Notes under the pieces: model-generated
Database searches by the model: none
What the model was told of the DNA's origin: nothing
Seen by the model: only the letters and a program-made list of their open reading frames with translations
Made by a program: the position numbers and the translations under genes
Part shown: one piece after another, positions 63,201 to 64,000 of the stretch
How positions within the stretch are numbered: position 1 is the stretch's first letter
How the letters are laid out: every line of letters starts with the position of its first letter
DNA from: 66-474 sp051954935
Lineage (GTDB): Bacteria; Pseudomonadota; Gammaproteobacteria; Xanthomonadales; Rhodanobacteraceae
Assembly: GCA_051954935.1 (NCBI GenBank)
Contig: JBQCHG010000034.1
Coordinates: forward strand, 1 to 64,000
Direction: 5' to 3'
DNA length: 64,000 nucleotides

Positions 63201-64000
63201 GCTGGTACTTGCAGTAGGCGCGCAGCACCGCGACCTGGCGCCACGACAGTTTCGCGTGCAGCAGCAGCTTGTTGAAGCTGTCGTTCTCGGCACGGCCGCG
63301 CCAGATCGCCTCGAAAGCGGATTCGAAATTCTCGTGCAGCGCGTCGATTTCGAAGGCCGGCGCGCGCGCCGTCTGCACCGTGACGTCCTGGATGCACAAC
63401 CTGGCTCCCCTGACCTCCAGCGTGTAGACCTGTTCGGTCAGCACCTTCAGCCCGGCGTTCTCCAGCAACGGCAGCACTTCCGAAAGCGCAATGTCGGCAC
63501 CGCTGCGGAAGATCTTGAAGTGCAGTTCGTCGGGACGATTGTGCGAACGATACAGTCGCACGCGCAAATCGCCGTCGCCTTCCAGTTCGGCCAGGGTCTC
63601 CACGTCCTGCGCCGCGCGCTGCGGGGTGACTTCCTCGATGTAGCCGGCCGAAAGCGCGCGGCCATAGCGCGCCAGCAAATGTGAGCCGCGCTCCTCGCCG
63701 ACGCGTGCGATCAGCGCATCGCGCAGGTCGTCGTGCCAGTTGCGCACGACCTCCGCAAGCCGCGCCTGCATGGCCGCGAGATCGAACTCCGGATGATCGC
63801 CCGGCCGCGGCCGCACCACCACGTGCAGGCGCGCCAGCGGGGAATCGCCGATGGTGATGGTGGAATCCACGCGTTCACCGCGCAGCATTTCCATCAGCAT
63901 CGTTTCCACCTTCTCCCGCACACCGGTGTTGAAGTGGTCGCGCGGGATGAACACCAGGCACGAGAAGAACCGGCCGAAGGCGTCGCGGCGCACGAACAGT
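60283..64000 (-). CDS. NAD-specific glutamate dehydrogenase, large type (5' end outside the window)
   Basis: At least 1236 residues of the ~1600-aa 180-kDa-class NAD-glutamate dehydrogenase, which converts glutamate to 2-oxoglutarate and ammonia. Visible are FSCLVFIPRDHFNT, the catalytic-domain segment VPVGSKGGFFVKRPP, NGGIGTYVKAASETSADVGDRA and GLTRPELAILLSYAKI. The frame is open to the window edge and the N-terminal regulatory (ACT-like) region lies beyond position 64000. Internal Met at 63993 is not the start. Confidence 0.93.
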   Translation of the reverse strand, partial: LFVRRDAFGRFFSCLVFIPRDHFNTGVREKVETMLMEMLRGERVDSTITIGDSPLARLHVVVRPRPGDHPEFDLAAMQARLAEVVRNWHDDLRDALIARVGEERGSHLLARYGRALSAGYIEEVTPQRAAQDVETLAELEGDGDLRVRLYRSHNRPDELHFKIFRSGADIALSEVLPLLENAGLKVLTEQVYTLEVRGARLCIQDVTVQTARAPAFEIDALHENFESAFEAIWRGRAENDSFNKLLLHAKLSWRQVAVLRAYCKYQQQVGTTFSQAYMEETLNDYPLIAGLLIELFEARFDPARESGNKEAARAQLQAELSALLPQAVRNREPAFAEQVAALRTQSRERQIEGLVEAIKALLENVNSLDEDRILRGFMALIRATLRTSYFQSRDGKPAEYISFKFDSHQVPDVPKPVPYREIWVYAPRVEGVHLRFGPVARGGLRWSDRREDFRTEVLGLVKAQMVKNTVIVPVGSKGGFFVKRPPAGGDRDAILAEGIACYKMFINGLLDITDNLVEGKVVHPRDVVRHDADDPYLVVAADKGTATFSDIANGVAIEHGYWLGDAFASGGSAGYDHKAMGITAKGGWESVKRHFRALGRDCQSQNFTCVGIGDMSGDVFGNGMLLSKHTRLVAAFDHRHIFLDPNPDAAISFAERERMFKLPRSSWDDYDKSKISRGGGVYARSLKSIPVSPEVRAALGVATDVEHMTPVELMRAVLKAPVDLLWNGGIGTYVKAASETSADVGDRANNALRIDGHELRCKIVGEGGNLGFTQKGRIEAAQHGVLLNTDFIDNSAGVDTSDHEVNIKILLNDPIQRGELDLPGRNKLLASMTDEVERLVLWDNYRQNVALSVMERMSVNRIGSKAHFIRTLEAHGQLDRQIESLPSDAELAERKSRHQGLTRPELAILLSYAKIVLYQQLLDSDVPEDPWLSRELARYFPQPLREKYADAMQRHRLKREIIATAVTNSMVNRMGATFMLRMQEDTGQTPSAVAKAYNAAREILDARTLWARIEELDGKVAEGTQIDALLKVWTLLRHMTRWLLNRPGTVLDIAGLVERYRPGMDELRAALPAALTPTGRASFEVDMEKWQGMGFSAQLAEDLAEIPVLAAALDVIETSRESGHPIEQVARVFFELGEALDIEWLRGQIEALPVESGWHAQARGSLRDELASQQRALATQVLSMKARDGESAVAAWLNRDDPALKFTRGMLEEIRTQDVDYPIASVALRRLAQLAQVR

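Noticed and set aside
60211..63684. 1157-codon open frame on the plus strand (and similar very long frames at 2501-4900 and 7260-10196)
   Set aside because: They lie entirely antisense to well-identified genes (glutamate dehydrogenase, mevalonate enzymes, HpnA/HpnG/cyclase). High GC removes stop codons from the complementary frame, and the translations have no recognisable domain.

Overview
This 64 kb window is GC-rich chromosomal DNA from a gammaproteobacterium, most likely order Xanthomonadales (Rhodanobacteraceae-like). The evidence is gene content and order: recA-recX-alaS-csrA-tRNA-Ser-tRNA-Arg, an arginine operon built on N-acetylornithine carbamoyltransferase with an ArgB kinase carrying a C-terminal acetyltransferase domain, a FimX-type degenerate GGDEF/EAL protein, and the mtaD-ubiG-HAD phosphatase order also seen in pseudomonads. 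Almost all of the sequence is coding, and many genes overlap by 1-26 nt (ATGA, GTGA, TGATG), so long co-translated operons are common. I see no prophage, insertion sequence, CRISPR array or plasmid function.

Layout. 0.2-0.8 kb: a four-tRNA operon (Pro, Arg, His, Lys; minus strand) with its own promoter and terminator. 0.9-11.7 kb: one minus-strand operon for squalene synthase, squalene-hopene cyclase, HpnG, HpnA, mevalonate-diphosphate decarboxylase, phosphomevalonate kinase, an HMG-CoA reductase/mevalonate kinase fusion, type I IPP isomerase and HpnH. With the divergent farnesyl-diphosphate synthase it covers mevalonate-pathway isoprenoid synthesis through adenosylhopane and ribosylhopane; HMG-CoA synthase is not in the window. 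12.9-16.2 kb: a glycosyltransferase, an LPG-synthase-like membrane protein and an acyltransferase that could modify or move the lipid. 16.5-23 kb: tRNA-Arg, tRNA-Ser, csrA, alaS, recX, recA, doxX, pncC. 23-33 kb: mutS, a serine hydrolase, hslR, a response regulator, htpX, then an nnrS plus Dnr-like regulator pair behind a perfect FNR/Dnr box, and an OPT transporter. 33-37.3 kb: gluQ and a polyhydroxyalkanoate block (two acetoacetyl-CoA reductases, an acetate-family transporter, the PhaR regulator).

37.3-44.8 kb: arginine operon argF'-argG-argE-argBA-argC-argH plus a cupin gene, preceded by what looks like a classical leader-peptide attenuator with clustered Arg codons, which I regard as the most interesting signal here. 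44.8-50.4 kb: glycine-zipper lipoprotein-like gene, cysS, sufE, a zinc-less DksA with a long basic N-terminus, yidD, dihydroorotase. 50.4-57 kb: folE2, a degenerate phytoene-synthase-like gene, HAD phosphatase, ubiG, YciI, mtaD, and the divergent efp/epmB pair. 57-64 kb: fimX, nadK and the 3' part of a large NAD-glutamate dehydrogenase that runs off the window.

The intergenic regions carry two dispersed repeat families. One is a 31-bp motif with fixed spacing (three copies). The other is a 140-254 bp element whose ends can pair with each other (three copies plus one reduced copy), and one copy sits inside the tRNA operon.
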